Source: JACXTP01 sp963827905 (GTDB taxonomy: Archaea > Thermoplasmatota > Thermoplasmata > Methanomassiliicoccales > UBA472). Taken from it: 64,000 nt of DNA. The notes beneath the pieces are model-generated. The model worked only from the letters and a program-made list of their open reading frames with translations, did no database searches and was not told the DNA's origin. The DNA lies in assembly GCA_963827905.1 (NCBI GenBank), contig CAWHCB010000013.1, forward strand, positions 49,560 through 113,559, given 5' to 3'. The number at the start of each line of letters is the position of its first letter. The stretch's first letter is position 1. The translations under genes were made by a program, and so were the position numbers. Below are positions 1-8,094 of this stretch, piece by piece.

Positions 1-573
1 AAGGAGGAACGAAGCCGTCCCAATGGCCAGCACGATCTTCAGGGCATCTGCGGCCACGAACGGCGCCGCTCCCAGCGCGACGCCCTCCCACCAGCTTATG
101 CCTAGGACCATCACCAGCTGTCCTACGCCGAACAGGTAGATCAGGCCGACCGCGACCGCCATGGCCAGGGCCACGGTGGCATAGGTCCAGCTCTCCTTCC
201 TCTCCACCAGCTCGCCCAGGAAGGCGGCGGCGGCGACGAACCCGATCAGATAGCCCCCGGTCACGCCCACCAGCGCCATGAGGCCTCCGGCGGCGAACAG
301 TCCGAAAGAACCCCCGATGGCAAGGAACATGACCTGGCTTATCGCCCCGTATCGTCCCAGCACGACGGCGGAAAGGAGGACCACCAGCACTTGTCCGGTG
401 AAGGGCACCGGAGTGAACGGCATATAAAGGCGGACCATCGAGGCCAGGGCGGTGAGCAGGGCGAACAGCAAGGCCACGGTCATCTTCTCGACGAACGTCG
501 CCTCGTTCCTCCAGCCATGGAGGTCGTTGGCCACCTTGTCCTTGTAGTAACGATACCCGCCTGTGCCGTACAT
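1..573 (-). CDS. bioY: Biotin transporter S component BioY (3' end beyond window)
   Basis: An open frame of 191 codons runs from the ATG complementary to 571-573 to the window edge without a stop. The product is a very hydrophobic protein with about six membrane segments. After a short hydrophilic N-terminus it shows the BioY signature of a first helix rich in Ala and Leu, a PFTPVPFTGQ loop, then Gly-rich helices with TGGYLIGF. BioY is the substrate-binding membrane component of energy-coupling-factor biotin transporters. Family members are about 190 residues, so nearly the whole gene is visible. No other ATG lies upstream in frame, and the start is about 25 nt from a TATA-like palindrome, which suggests a nearly leaderless transcript. 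The fold and motifs make the call firm; the substrate is family knowledge. Confidence 0.85.
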   Translation of the reverse strand, partial: MYGTGGYRYYKDKVANDLHGWRNEATFVEKMTVALLFALLTALASMVRLYMPFTPVPFTGQVLVVLLSAVVLGRYGAISQVMFLAIGGSFGLFAAGGLMALVGVTGGYLIGFVAAAAFLGELVERKESWTYATVALAMAVAVGLIYLFGVGQLVMVLGISWWEGVALGAAPFVAADALKIVLAIGTASFLL

Positions 574-597
574 GCGGGGATGATGCCGGCATGCCTT

Positions 598-610
598 GAT
601 AAAATTTATC
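598..610 (-). promoter_or_regulatory. TATA-like 13-nt palindrome upstream of bioY
   Basis: The bases GATAAA-A-TTTATC form an inverted repeat around a single centre base, 25 nt upstream of the bioY start codon. It is an island of AT bases in GC-rich DNA, so it probably holds the TATA box. Its symmetry means a repressor could bind over it. That a biotin-responsive regulator does so is only inference. Confidence 0.45.
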
Positions 611-732
611 ATGGTGCCCCAGCGCGGTCCGGACGGTCCGGTCGGAGATCATGTCGTCGCTCATCCTCAGAGCAGGTTAGGTCATTGGGGACAAGCAAAA
701 CCCTCTTATGGCCCAAGGCGTATCCCGGCCTC

Positions 733-1197
733 ATGCTGGAATGGAAGGTCCTGGGAAAAGAGACGCTGCCTGTGGCGATACAGGACAACTGGGAGGAGCA
801 GCTACGCGCCCTCTCCGCCCGCAAGAAGGACAAGGAGCGCTTCCTGGCGATGCTCGATTCCGCCGATATATCCTACTTCTTCGACACCATACATGAGATC
901 CACACCTTCCTGATCAAATTGCTCGTCGAGACCACCAATGAGGACCTGGCGTTCTTCGAGGGATTCATGAAGCGGGTCCGCCGCTCCGCCAAGGGACCGA
1001 TGGTCTCCCTGGAGGGGGAGGAACAGAACAGCGTCATCATCATCACCGCCGACAAGGAGCGGGACGATTATGAGGCCAGGCAGGAGAAGAGGGAAGAGCG
1101 GGCGGTGGCCCGCGAGGCCTCCATGAAGGAGATGGAGGAAAGGAGCCGGGAACAATGGGCCAATCCTAGCTCATCAAAGCGCCGGACCTCTCGATGA
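733..1197 (+). CDS. Hypothetical charged protein, 154 residues
   Basis: I do not recognise this family. From the ATG at 733 the protein begins MLEWKVLGKE, has a mixed alpha/beta-looking first two thirds, and ends in a Lys/Arg/Glu-rich tail that is probably a long helix or coiled coil (roughly residues 115-150). There is no signal peptide or membrane segment. The frame stays open upstream to 391, but that part overlaps bioY on the other strand and reads like low-complexity shadow sequence, so 733 was chosen. The 3' end overlaps the convergent TrpD-like gene by 32 nt. The gene is probably real because its composition is protein-like, but no function can be assigned. Confidence 0.55.
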   Translation: MLEWKVLGKETLPVAIQDNWEEQLRALSARKKDKERFLAMLDSADISYFFDTIHEIHTFLIKLLVETTNEDLAFFEGFMKRVRRSAKGPMVSLEGEEQNSVIIITADKERDDYEARQEKREERAVAREASMKEMEERSREQWANPSSSKRRTSR

Positions 1198-2296
1198 GGC
1201 GGTCCAGCTGTTCCACCTTGACCGTCGAGTCGCCGCTCTGTTGTTCCGCCACCCACTGGCGTAGCTTCTTTATCGCCTTGCCGGAGTCGATGATCCCCTC
1301 TGCCTTGCGCACGCCTTCCTCAAGGTCCTTGGCATGACCGGTTATGTAGAGTATGGGGGCGGTGTTCAGACAGACGATGTCACGGCGGGAGTTGTGGTCC
1401 TCGCCAGACAGCACGCGTAGCAGCTCGATGGCCTCCTGTTCCTTGTTCAACTTGCAGAGGATGACCTCCTCCTTGGCGGTCGGGAGCCCGAGGTCCTTGT
1501 AATTTAGCACGTACTCCTCGATCTCCCCGTCCGGGTGCAGCTCGGCCACATGCGTCGGTCCGAGGGTGGAGAGTTCGTCCAGGCCACGCTTCTCATGTGC
1601 GTCCATCCCATGCACCACGAACGCCCGGCGGTAGCCGATCTCGCGCATGGTCTTGGTGATGGGCATGACCATCTCCTTGGCGTACACGCCTCGGACACCA
1701 TAGGTCGGCAGCGCGGGATTGGCCAGGGACCCGGCCATGTTCAGCACCGTGCCGAAGCGGACCTGGGAGAGGATGCGGTAGAGGGCCTGGGGGTGGACCT
1801 TGCCGCTCATGCCGTTGAACATGCCGATCCCGGCGTTCTCGATGCTGCGTTTCACCACCGAGACATCGCACTCCACGTCCACGCCCAGCGCCTCCACGAT
1901 GTCCACCGTGCCGCATTTGGAGGTTATGGCGCGGGCACCGTGCTTGGCCATGTAGATGCCGTCCGCCGCGGCCACGATGGAGGCGGCGGTGGAGATGTTG
2001 AAGGTCTTGATGGTGTCCATGCCGGTGCCGCAATTGTCCACCAATGGGCCAGGGACCTCCGGTCTGACCTTGACGGTATCGATATCGTATATCGCCTCCC
2101 AGCTTCCGGCCAGCTCCTCCGGGGTGGCGCCTTTCGCGGTCAGCGCCGCCAAGAACGCGCCCTGCTGCAGGTCCGGCTGTTGGTTCAAAAGCACCTCTCG
2201 GAACAGGTCCCTGGCCTCCGCCCGGGTGATGTCCTTTCCCTTGATCAGCGCGTCCACCTTTCCGCCGAAGTACCTCAATTTCTCTTCCATTTTCAC
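1166..2296 (-). CDS. TrpD-like phosphoribosyltransferase family protein
   Basis: The protein has 376 residues of the anthranilate phosphoribosyltransferase / nucleoside phosphorylase class 3 fold. An all-helical N-terminal domain (about 1-75) precedes the Gly-rich phosphate loop CGTGMD (89-94), NIST at 100-103 and KHG at 118-120. Where TrpD enzymes have a GSADVLEALG-type segment, this protein has a divergent SKCGTVDIVEALG. The C-terminus is about 35 residues longer than usual, with a charged tail. The family transfers or releases phosphoribosyl groups on aromatic substrates. No trp genes lie nearby, and the direct partner is a zinc dehydrogenase 3 nt upstream, so tryptophan synthesis should not be assumed. 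A role in making another aromatic or base-containing cofactor is possible but unproven. Confidence 0.75.
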   Translation of the reverse strand: MKMEEKLRYFGGKVDALIKGKDITRAEARDLFREVLLNQQPDLQQGAFLAALTAKGATPEELAGSWEAIYDIDTVKVRPEVPGPLVDNCGTGMDTIKTFNISTAASIVAAADGIYMAKHGARAITSKCGTVDIVEALGVDVECDVSVVKRSIENAGIGMFNGMSGKVHPQALYRILSQVRFGTVLNMAGSLANPALPTYGVRGVYAKEMVMPITKTMREIGYRRAFVVHGMDAHEKRGLDELSTLGPTHVAELHPDGEIEEYVLNYKDLGLPTAKEEVILCKLNKEQEAIELLRVLSGEDHNSRRDIVCLNTAPILYITGHAKDLEEGVRKAEGIIDSGKAIKKLRQWVAEQQSGDSTVKVEQLDRLIERSGALMS

Positions 2297-2299
2297 ACC

Positions 2300-3340
2300 T
2301 CAGAATTTGGTAATGACCGATTTCATACCGATACGGTCGTTGACATGTTGGAACGCCTGTCCGATCCCGTCCAACGTCGCCCGCTCCGTGACCAACCACT
2401 CCACGTCCAGCTCCCCGGAGAGCAACGATTCCACCGCCATGCGGTTGTGACGGCTGGAGCAACCGTACGCCCCCACCAGGGCGATCTCCCGGTAGTGCAG
2501 GGAGCGCACATCGAACGGCACCTCATGGTTGCCCTTCTTGGGGCCGCTGAAGACGCTGATCCGGCCATGGGGGGCCACCAATTTGAGCACCCAACTGTCC
2601 ACCCGCACCTCCGGGGTCGACATGAGCACAACGTCCACCCCCTCCCCGCCGGTCTCCTCGGCCACGATCGTGGCGATGTCCTCCGCCGATGGGTCGATGA
2701 TGCGATCGGCCAGTCCCGAAGGCAATAGCGCCCTGCGCCCCTCCAGGTGCTCGGTCATGAGGACCTTGCCCGCCCCCTTGTGCCTGGCCGCGATGGCATG
2801 CAGGCACCCGATGGGCCCGGCACCGAATATCAGCACCACGTCCCCTCTCCTCACCGAGGCCAGCTCCTGCCCGTTGAGGCAGCAGGCCAACGGCTCCGTC
2901 AAGGTGACCAGAGCGGCATCGACGGTCGCCGGCAAGCGGACCAGGCCGCCGCCGCGAACGCTCTCCGCCGGCACAGCCATGCGCTGGGCGAACCCCCCGT
3001 CCCGGTTGAAGCCGAGGATGCCCATATGGTGGCATTGGTTGTCATGCCCGCGGGAGCAGGGGCGGCAGACGCCACAGGCGATCCCTGGCCAAATCTGGAC
3101 CAGGTCACCCTGGCGGTATGATCGCACCTTATCGTCTACATCCACGATGCGACCGACCATCTCATGGCCCAGCACCCTGGGGTACACCAGGTCCTTATGG
3201 CCATGCTCCAGCATCTTGACGTCAGTGCCGCAGATGGCGCAGGCCACCAGCTCCACCACCACCCCACCCGGGGGGAGTTCCGGCTCATCCATCTCCTCCA
3301 CGACGAGGGACCCAGGGCCGGTCATCAGGGCTGCTTTCAT
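2300..3340 (-). CDS. Zinc-dependent medium-chain alcohol/polyol dehydrogenase
   Basis: A 346-residue MDR-family NAD(P)-dependent dehydrogenase. Catalytic zinc ligands are Cys37 (in CAICGTD), His59 and Glu60 (GHE). The structural zinc lobe has Cys89, Cys92, Cys95 and Cys103. The Rossmann dinucleotide loop GAGPIG is at 173-178. The protein resembles threonine and sorbitol dehydrogenases, which oxidise secondary alcohols; the substrate here is unknown. It is the first gene of a tight operon with the TrpD-like gene (3 nt gap). The start codon sits about 25 nt from a TATA box that is flanked by an inverted repeat, so the operon is probably regulated. Length and motifs are complete and no frameshift is seen. 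Confidence 0.85.
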   Translation of the reverse strand: MKAALMTGPGSLVVEEMDEPELPPGGVVVELVACAICGTDVKMLEHGHKDLVYPRVLGHEMVGRIVDVDDKVRSYRQGDLVQIWPGIACGVCRPCSRGHDNQCHHMGILGFNRDGGFAQRMAVPAESVRGGGLVRLPATVDAALVTLTEPLACCLNGQELASVRRGDVVLIFGAGPIGCLHAIAARHKGAGKVLMTEHLEGRRALLPSGLADRIIDPSAEDIATIVAEETGGEGVDVVLMSTPEVRVDSWVLKLVAPHGRISVFSGPKKGNHEVPFDVRSLHYREIALVGAYGCSSRHNRMAVESLLSGELDVEWLVTERATLDGIGQAFQHVNDRIGMKSVITKF

Positions 3341-3362
3341 GCAGCGTTAGGTATGGATTGCC

Positions 3363-3389
3363 GATATTTAAATTGGATATATCATCCAA
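3363..3389 (-). promoter_or_regulatory. Promoter and operator-like inverted repeat of the dehydrogenase operon
   Basis: An ATATTTAAAT TATA box (about 3363-3372) lies roughly 25-30 nt before the dehydrogenase start. Immediately upstream of it, at 3373-3389, TTGGAT and ATCCAA form a perfect inverted repeat around a 5-nt spacer. The position next to the TATA box is typical of an archaeal operator. The regulator is unknown. Confidence 0.5.
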
Positions 3390-3489
3390 CTCACATCCAG
3401 CTTATCGCCATCGACATAATTGATAGGTTTTCGAGCAGGGTATGCATAAAGTAGATTAACGCCCAGGTTCGTGAGGATAACCACTTGGT

Positions 3490-5343
3490 ATGTCGATCCG
3501 CGTTCGCGTCGTCCTGTTAGCGTTTCTGTTGTTGGCCTCCATGTTCGCGCCTCTGGCGTTCATCGAGCCCTCATCGACCAGCCCGGGCGAGGTTGCTACC
3601 AGGATGAACATGGAGAGCACATCCTTGGAGACCCAGGGGTTGGCACGCACCGACCTCCCTATGAACGCTGAAGCTACCGCGCCAAGTACCACTGAAATCA
3701 TCCTCACCGCCCGATTCAACTATTCCTCAGAGAACGGCCTCAGCGTCACTGCCTTGCAAGGGAGGCCTGGTGCAGCTGTGGAGGGTCGGGGCCCACAGCT
3801 CCTTCGTGGAAAGGAACGGCACCACGGATGGCGCGGGCAAGGTCACCTTCACCAACCTCACCGCAGGCCAGTTCGAGCTCATCATCAGCACCTCGGACCA
3901 ACGATTCGTCGAGGTGAGGGACACGACGATATTGTCCAACTCGGTCTACGAGTGGTCCACCGGGTCTTCACCCTGAGCTCGTCCAGCACCATCAACCACC
4001 GCATCACCAATGAGGACCGGGGGGCCTGGTCGGCCTTCGAGGCAGCCCGGGCCGGTGCGCTCTGGATCAAGGACCGCACCGGTTTTGAGATGAACGAGGT
4101 GACCATCAACTGGCCCTCTGGCACCTGGCCCAGCTCCATCGGGCACGGTCATCGACATCCCGGCCGAGGACGGGCATATCTGGGACCAGGGGACGATCCT
4201 CCACGAGTACGGTCATTGCATCCATTATACCGTAAGGGGAGGGAGCTTCCCCTACACCGAGGGACTGGACCCTCATTATATCGATAGCGTTTCCAACGGG
4301 CCCTTCGCGCTCACCGAGGGTTGGGCCGAGTTCTTCGAGCGGGCGGTCATCGGGAGACCCGGTCCGCTCCGACGGCAGCAACATGGAATCGACGGTGTAC
4401 GCCGATGGACCCTTCTTCAACGGGGATTACGGCGACTGGGACGGCAACACGGTGGAGGGCGCCGTGGCCAATGTCCTCTGGGACATCTATGACGGGGTCT
4501 CCTCCACCGACAACCCATCCTGGGACCCGGACGGAAACGGGGACCTGATCGACAACGAGTTCGGTACCTTCTGGACCATATTCCGCGATGACAAGCCCCA
4601 GAGCATGGTCCAGGTTTACACTGCCTGGCCGGACAAGAACGACTCCTTGCGCACCATCTTCTACCATGCAAGGTTCCAGGTCGATCTGGGCTATCCGCTC
4701 AACCCCACCACCTATGACTCCAGCCACAAGATCATGGAGGAATCCGACGACTCGACCGTGGAGGTGACCTGGAGCGGTGCCATCGATTACTCCGGTAACA
4801 TCGCCGGTTATTCCATCGTCTGGGACGGGGAGCCGGACACCGTGCCCGACGACAGCATCGACACCGTCATGGCCAAGTCCAAGAGCCCGCCTTTGACGCA
4901 AGGGCTATGGTACCTACATATCCGCGCGATCAATGTCGACGGCAACGCGGCCAACGGTTCCTACAACATCGGTCCGTTCGTGATCGCTGCCAATGCCACG
5001 GCCCAGGACGATGATGGAGGATCTTGGACACTGGAAGGCTGGGAGATAGCATTGCTCGTGGTGTTCGCCATTGTGGTGGCGGCATCGGTCATCGGGGTCA
5101 GCAGGATCATCAAGAGACCGGACCAGGACACACTGCCGACGGAGGAGCAGCAATATGGCATGCCGTGGGCCCCGACGACCTACACAATGATGAACACCAG
5201 CTATGCCCCGCCACCACCGCCACCACCGGTCGGCGGCGCCCCTGCCCCCGGAGAACCCTGACGGAGCACGATTCTGCCGCAATTGCGGTCGGACGGATGT
5301 GGGAGGGGTCTTCTGCCCCTTCTGCGGTTACAAGCTCCGTTGA
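3490..5343 (+). pseudogene. Membrane-anchored surface metalloprotease with cytoplasmic zinc ribbon (frameshifted)
   Basis: One original gene is spread over several frames. The N-terminus (from ATG 3490) is a classical signal peptide. The frame changes near 3760, 3965, 4140, 4360 and 5250. The middle carries HEYGH (4202-4216) followed by TEGWAEFFE, the zinc ligands and third Glu of a gluzincin-type protease. A fibronectin-like beta region follows, then one membrane helix (about 5036-5110), a proline-rich stretch and, in the shifted last frame, a zinc ribbon with CRNCG and CPFCG ending at 5343. The expected topology is protease outside and ribbon inside. The five changes are probably assembly indels, as elsewhere in the window, but true decay cannot be excluded. 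The substrate is unknown. Confidence 0.65.
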
Positions 5344-5374
5344 AGTGATTTACCCGAAGCCCGATACCGACGCC

Positions 5375-5836
5375 ATGAGGCGGGCGGAGAAGGAGATAAC
5401 GGACCGAGCTCAGATCGATTCCATCATCCAAGCGGCGGGGGTGTGCCGCATCGGACTGGTGGACGGGGATGAGGCGTACATAGTTCCCATGAACTTCGGC
5501 TATGCCGACGGTTGCCTTTGGTTCCACTGCGCCAAGGAAGGCCGGAAGATGGACCTGGTGCAACGCAACGGGAAGGCCACCTTCGAGATCGACATCGATG
5601 AGGGCCTCGTGCTGGACCGGGACGCTTACAAATGCAGCAACAACTTCAAGTGCGTCATGGGGAAGGGCCGGATCGGTGTGGCGAGCGCGCCCGAGGAAAG
5701 GGCAAAAGGGATCGAGGCACTGATGAGGCATTATCATCCCGGCGATTATGTCGTGACCGAAAGGTGCATGGACAAGACCGTCGTGCTCAAGCTCGAGGTG
5801 GAGAGTATGAGCTGCAAGGTGAACAAGCGGGACTAG
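5375..5836 (+). CDS. Pyridoxamine 5'-phosphate oxidase-related FMN-binding protein
   Basis: The protein has 153 residues of the split-barrel flavin-binding fold, close to the NimA-type nitroimidazole-resistance subgroup. The typical opening MRRAEKEITD is followed by a segment on recognising a small-molecule pocket (VCRIGLVDGDEAYIVP), then NFGYADG and WFHCAKEGRKMDL, which line the FMN and substrate site. A Cys pair (CSNNFKC) follows. Members of this family bind flavin or F420 and act as oxidoreductases of unknown physiological substrate. An in-frame GTG at 5345 could extend the protein by 10 residues, but the ATG matches the family start. It converges with the ferredoxin-like gene, overlapping by 4 nt. 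Confidence 0.8.
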   Translation: MRRAEKEITDRAQIDSIIQAAGVCRIGLVDGDEAYIVPMNFGYADGCLWFHCAKEGRKMDLVQRNGKATFEIDIDEGLVLDRDAYKCSNNFKCVMGKGRIGVASAPEERAKGIEALMRHYHPGDYVVTERCMDKTVVLKLEVESMSCKVNKRD

Positions 5837-6564
5837 GCCATCTGCTGCACCGCGCCGCCCTCCACCATGACCATGTACTCCTTCATGGGGATCACCTTGC
5901 CTGATTTCTCGATGGCCATACGGACAAGCTTCTTGGAGACGCGGCAGCAGGGCACCTCCATATGAAGTAGGGCGACGTCCTGCGGTTCGGCCACTTTGAA
6001 TATCGCGGCCAGCTTGTCGACGAACTCCTCGTTGTCGTCGAGCTTGGGGCAACCGATGAGCACCACCCGGTCCTTGATGAAGTCGCGCTGGATCCCACCA
6101 CAGGCGAAGGCGCTGCAGTCGGCGGCGATGAGCAGCTTTGCCTTGCGGAGATAGGGGGCATTGGGCGGGACCAAGCGGATCTGGATGGGCCAGTTGGAGA
6201 GTTGCGAGGATACTGCCCCGACATCACCAGTAGGATGGGGCTTGAAGCGTCTCGGACCGGAACCGGGACAGGCCTGCATGGGGATGTCGTCGCAGGATTT
6301 CTTGCCCAGGTGCTCCTTTACCGCCTCCTCGTCGAAATCCTCCGAGTCCCTCTCCACGATGGTCAGGGCCCCGGTGGGGCAGCCGCCTATGCACGCTCCC
6401 AGTCCGTCGCAGAAGCGGTCGCTGATGACATGTGCCTTGCCATCGCGGAGCTCGATGGCGCCCTCCGCGCAGTCCATGACGCATTGGCCACAGCCGTTGC
6501 ACAGCCCCCGGTCTATACTGATGATCTTACGTCGCACCATGCCCTTGACCTTGTACCCTGGCAT
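5833..6564 (-). CDS. 4Fe-4S ferredoxin-type iron-sulfur protein
   Basis: This 243-residue soluble protein has a two-cluster ferredoxin domain at the N-terminus. Cys22, 25, 28 and 32 form a standard CxxCxxCxxxC site, and a second site has Cys52, 58 and 62 (CDGLGACIGGCP), missing one canonical Cys. The C-terminal two thirds hold further conserved-looking Cys groups (DCSAFACGG, GCP and PCC), suggesting more metal or redox sites. Such proteins are common in anaerobic archaea as electron carriers for unknown oxidoreductases. An alternative start is Met9 (MVRRKIISID), which would be 8 residues shorter and directly precedes the ferredoxin domain. The redox partner is not evident from the neighbours. 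Confidence 0.8.
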   Translation of the reverse strand: MPGYKVKGMVRRKIISIDRGLCNGCGQCVMDCAEGAIELRDGKAHVISDRFCDGLGACIGGCPTGALTIVERDSEDFDEEAVKEHLGKKSCDDIPMQACPGSGPRRFKPHPTGDVGAVSSQLSNWPIQIRLVPPNAPYLRKAKLLIAADCSAFACGGIQRDFIKDRVVLIGCPKLDDNEEFVDKLAAIFKVAEPQDVALLHMEVPCCRVSKKLVRMAIEKSGKVIPMKEYMVMVEGGAVQQMA

Positions 6565-6589
6565 ATAAATGTCCTTCCCCGAACGCGAC

Positions 6590-6869
6590 CTAATCCTCCA
6601 TGACGAATCGCTTCAGGGTGCTTTCCACCAGTTCCCATGTAACCAGGGCGGGCTTCTCGAAAATGGTCACCTCGATCTTGTCGCCCTTGACCTCATATTT
6701 GCCCCTGAAGCTGATATGGAAACCGGCCACGTACGGTCCTCCGTTGAAATGCCCCTTCTCCACATCGCCCTCGAACTCCATGTCTATGGTCCTTGGCCAG
6801 CTTACGAAACTGTTCGAACTTCGTCTTCGGGTCCCCTTCGTACTTAAGGACATAGATACGACCGGTCAT
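6590..6869 (-). CDS. Small conserved-looking protein, about 92 residues (one frameshift)
   Basis: The reading frame from the ATG complementary to 6867-6869 starts MTGRIYVLKYEGDPKTKF and continues, after a frame change near 6790, with DMEFEGDVEKGHF to the stop at 6590. The joined protein is alpha/beta, soluble and without Cys. Its C-terminal half (KVTIFEKP-like strand then a VE..LKRF helix) loosely recalls the polyhydroxyalkanoic-acid-granule regulator family, but I am not sure of that. It is divergent from the glycosyltransferase gene, and the AT-rich bases at 6890-6910 may be its promoter. The frameshift is most likely an assembly error. Confidence 0.5.
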
Positions 6870-6977
6870 CCATCTGTGAATGGGTCGGTAGGACTTAATA
6901 AAATGATGCAAGGCTAAGGATAATGATGGGTTAGCGATTACCCTCCTGTGCTCAAGTTAGCTTGGTAAGGCGGTTGT

Positions 6978-8051
6978 ATGAGGATCGTCGAGGTGAATCC
7001 GTTCCATTATCCCTTCCTGGGAGGCATCGAGCACCGAGTGCACCACATCTCGAAGAGGCTGGCGAAGAAGCATGAGATGATCGTGCTGACCAGCCAACTG
7101 GAGGGGACGAGCAAGGAGGAGGTCATCGACGGCTATCGTGTGGTGCGTCTGCCCTCACGCTACATCGACATCTACAACCCGCCTTATGTATCGACGAAAG
7201 GCCTGACGGAGGCGCTCAAAGGTCTGAAGCCGGACCTGGTGGACTTCCATTACCGCTGGGCTCCGGACTACAACAGGCTGGCACGTCAGTGGACAGGGAA
7301 GAAGGTGTTCACGTTCCACAACACCTTCGGGGAGGGCGTGGGGGTGACCAGATTGCCATCGTTGGTCAACGACCAGATGATTAAGAGACACCTGAAGAAG
7401 TTCCCCAAGGTCATTTGCGTCAGTGAGTTCGTGAAGAAGGACCTGGACCGCCGAGGCTTCGACCCAACCAGGACGGTCGCCATCCCCAATGGGATCGAGA
7501 TACCTTGCACCGCGCCGGTCAAGGAGGAGGACTTCATCCTTTTCATGGGCCGTCTGGTGAACACGAAGGGTTTGGAGTATCTGTCAAGGCCATGAGATAA
7601 GTGGACTGTAAACTTGATCATCTGCGGTGGTGGTCCACTACAGGACAAATTGACCAGGATGATCGAGAAGGAACGGTCTTCAGAGGAAAAGTTGAGATGA
7701 CTGGAAGGGTGTGCGAGGAAAGGAAGTGTGAATTGCTCTCCTCTTGCAAGCTATTTCGTCATGCCATCGATATTCGAATCCTATGGCATCGCAGTGGCGG
7801 AGGCAATGTCCTATGGGAAAGCGATTGTTGCGACTGATGTGGGGGGCCTTCCCGAGGTGGTTCAAGATGGCGGTCTGCTCTGCAGGCCGAATAATCCAAA
7901 AGATCTTGCCATGAAGCTATCTACATTATTATTGGACGAAAACCAAAGGACGGAATGTGCAAAGCGATCAATGATATTGTCCCAATCATACACATGGGAC
8001 TCCCGGTCTCCTAAGGTCGAGAAGGAATATTTGGATGCTATGGCCTATTAA
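6978..8051 (+). pseudogene. GT4-family glycosyltransferase (frameshifted centre)
   Basis: A GT-B fold glycosyltransferase. The first 205 codons are intact: MRIVEVNPFHYP, then the GGIEHRVHHISKRL acceptor-side motif, and the start of the donor domain (AIPNGI, FMGRLVNTKGLEYL). Between about 7585 and 7740 the frame is lost several times. It resumes with VMPSIFESYGIAVAEAM, containing the E-x7-E nucleotide-sugar motif, and ends at 8051. The enzyme would transfer a sugar from a nucleotide donor to a lipid or surface glycan. The 5' part has the high GC of the genome, whereas the 3' part is AT-richer and enters the anomalous block. The disruption may be indels of the assembly or a genuine junction. 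It is probably non-functional as written. Confidence 0.6.
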
Positions 8052-8094
8052 CTTTTCATTCACTTTTAACTATGACATTCGGTAACAAAACTGA

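Noticed and set aside
1166..2296. Assigning the TrpD-like gene to tryptophan synthesis
   Set aside because: No other trp gene is nearby, its substrate loop is divergent, and it sits in an operon with a dehydrogenase.
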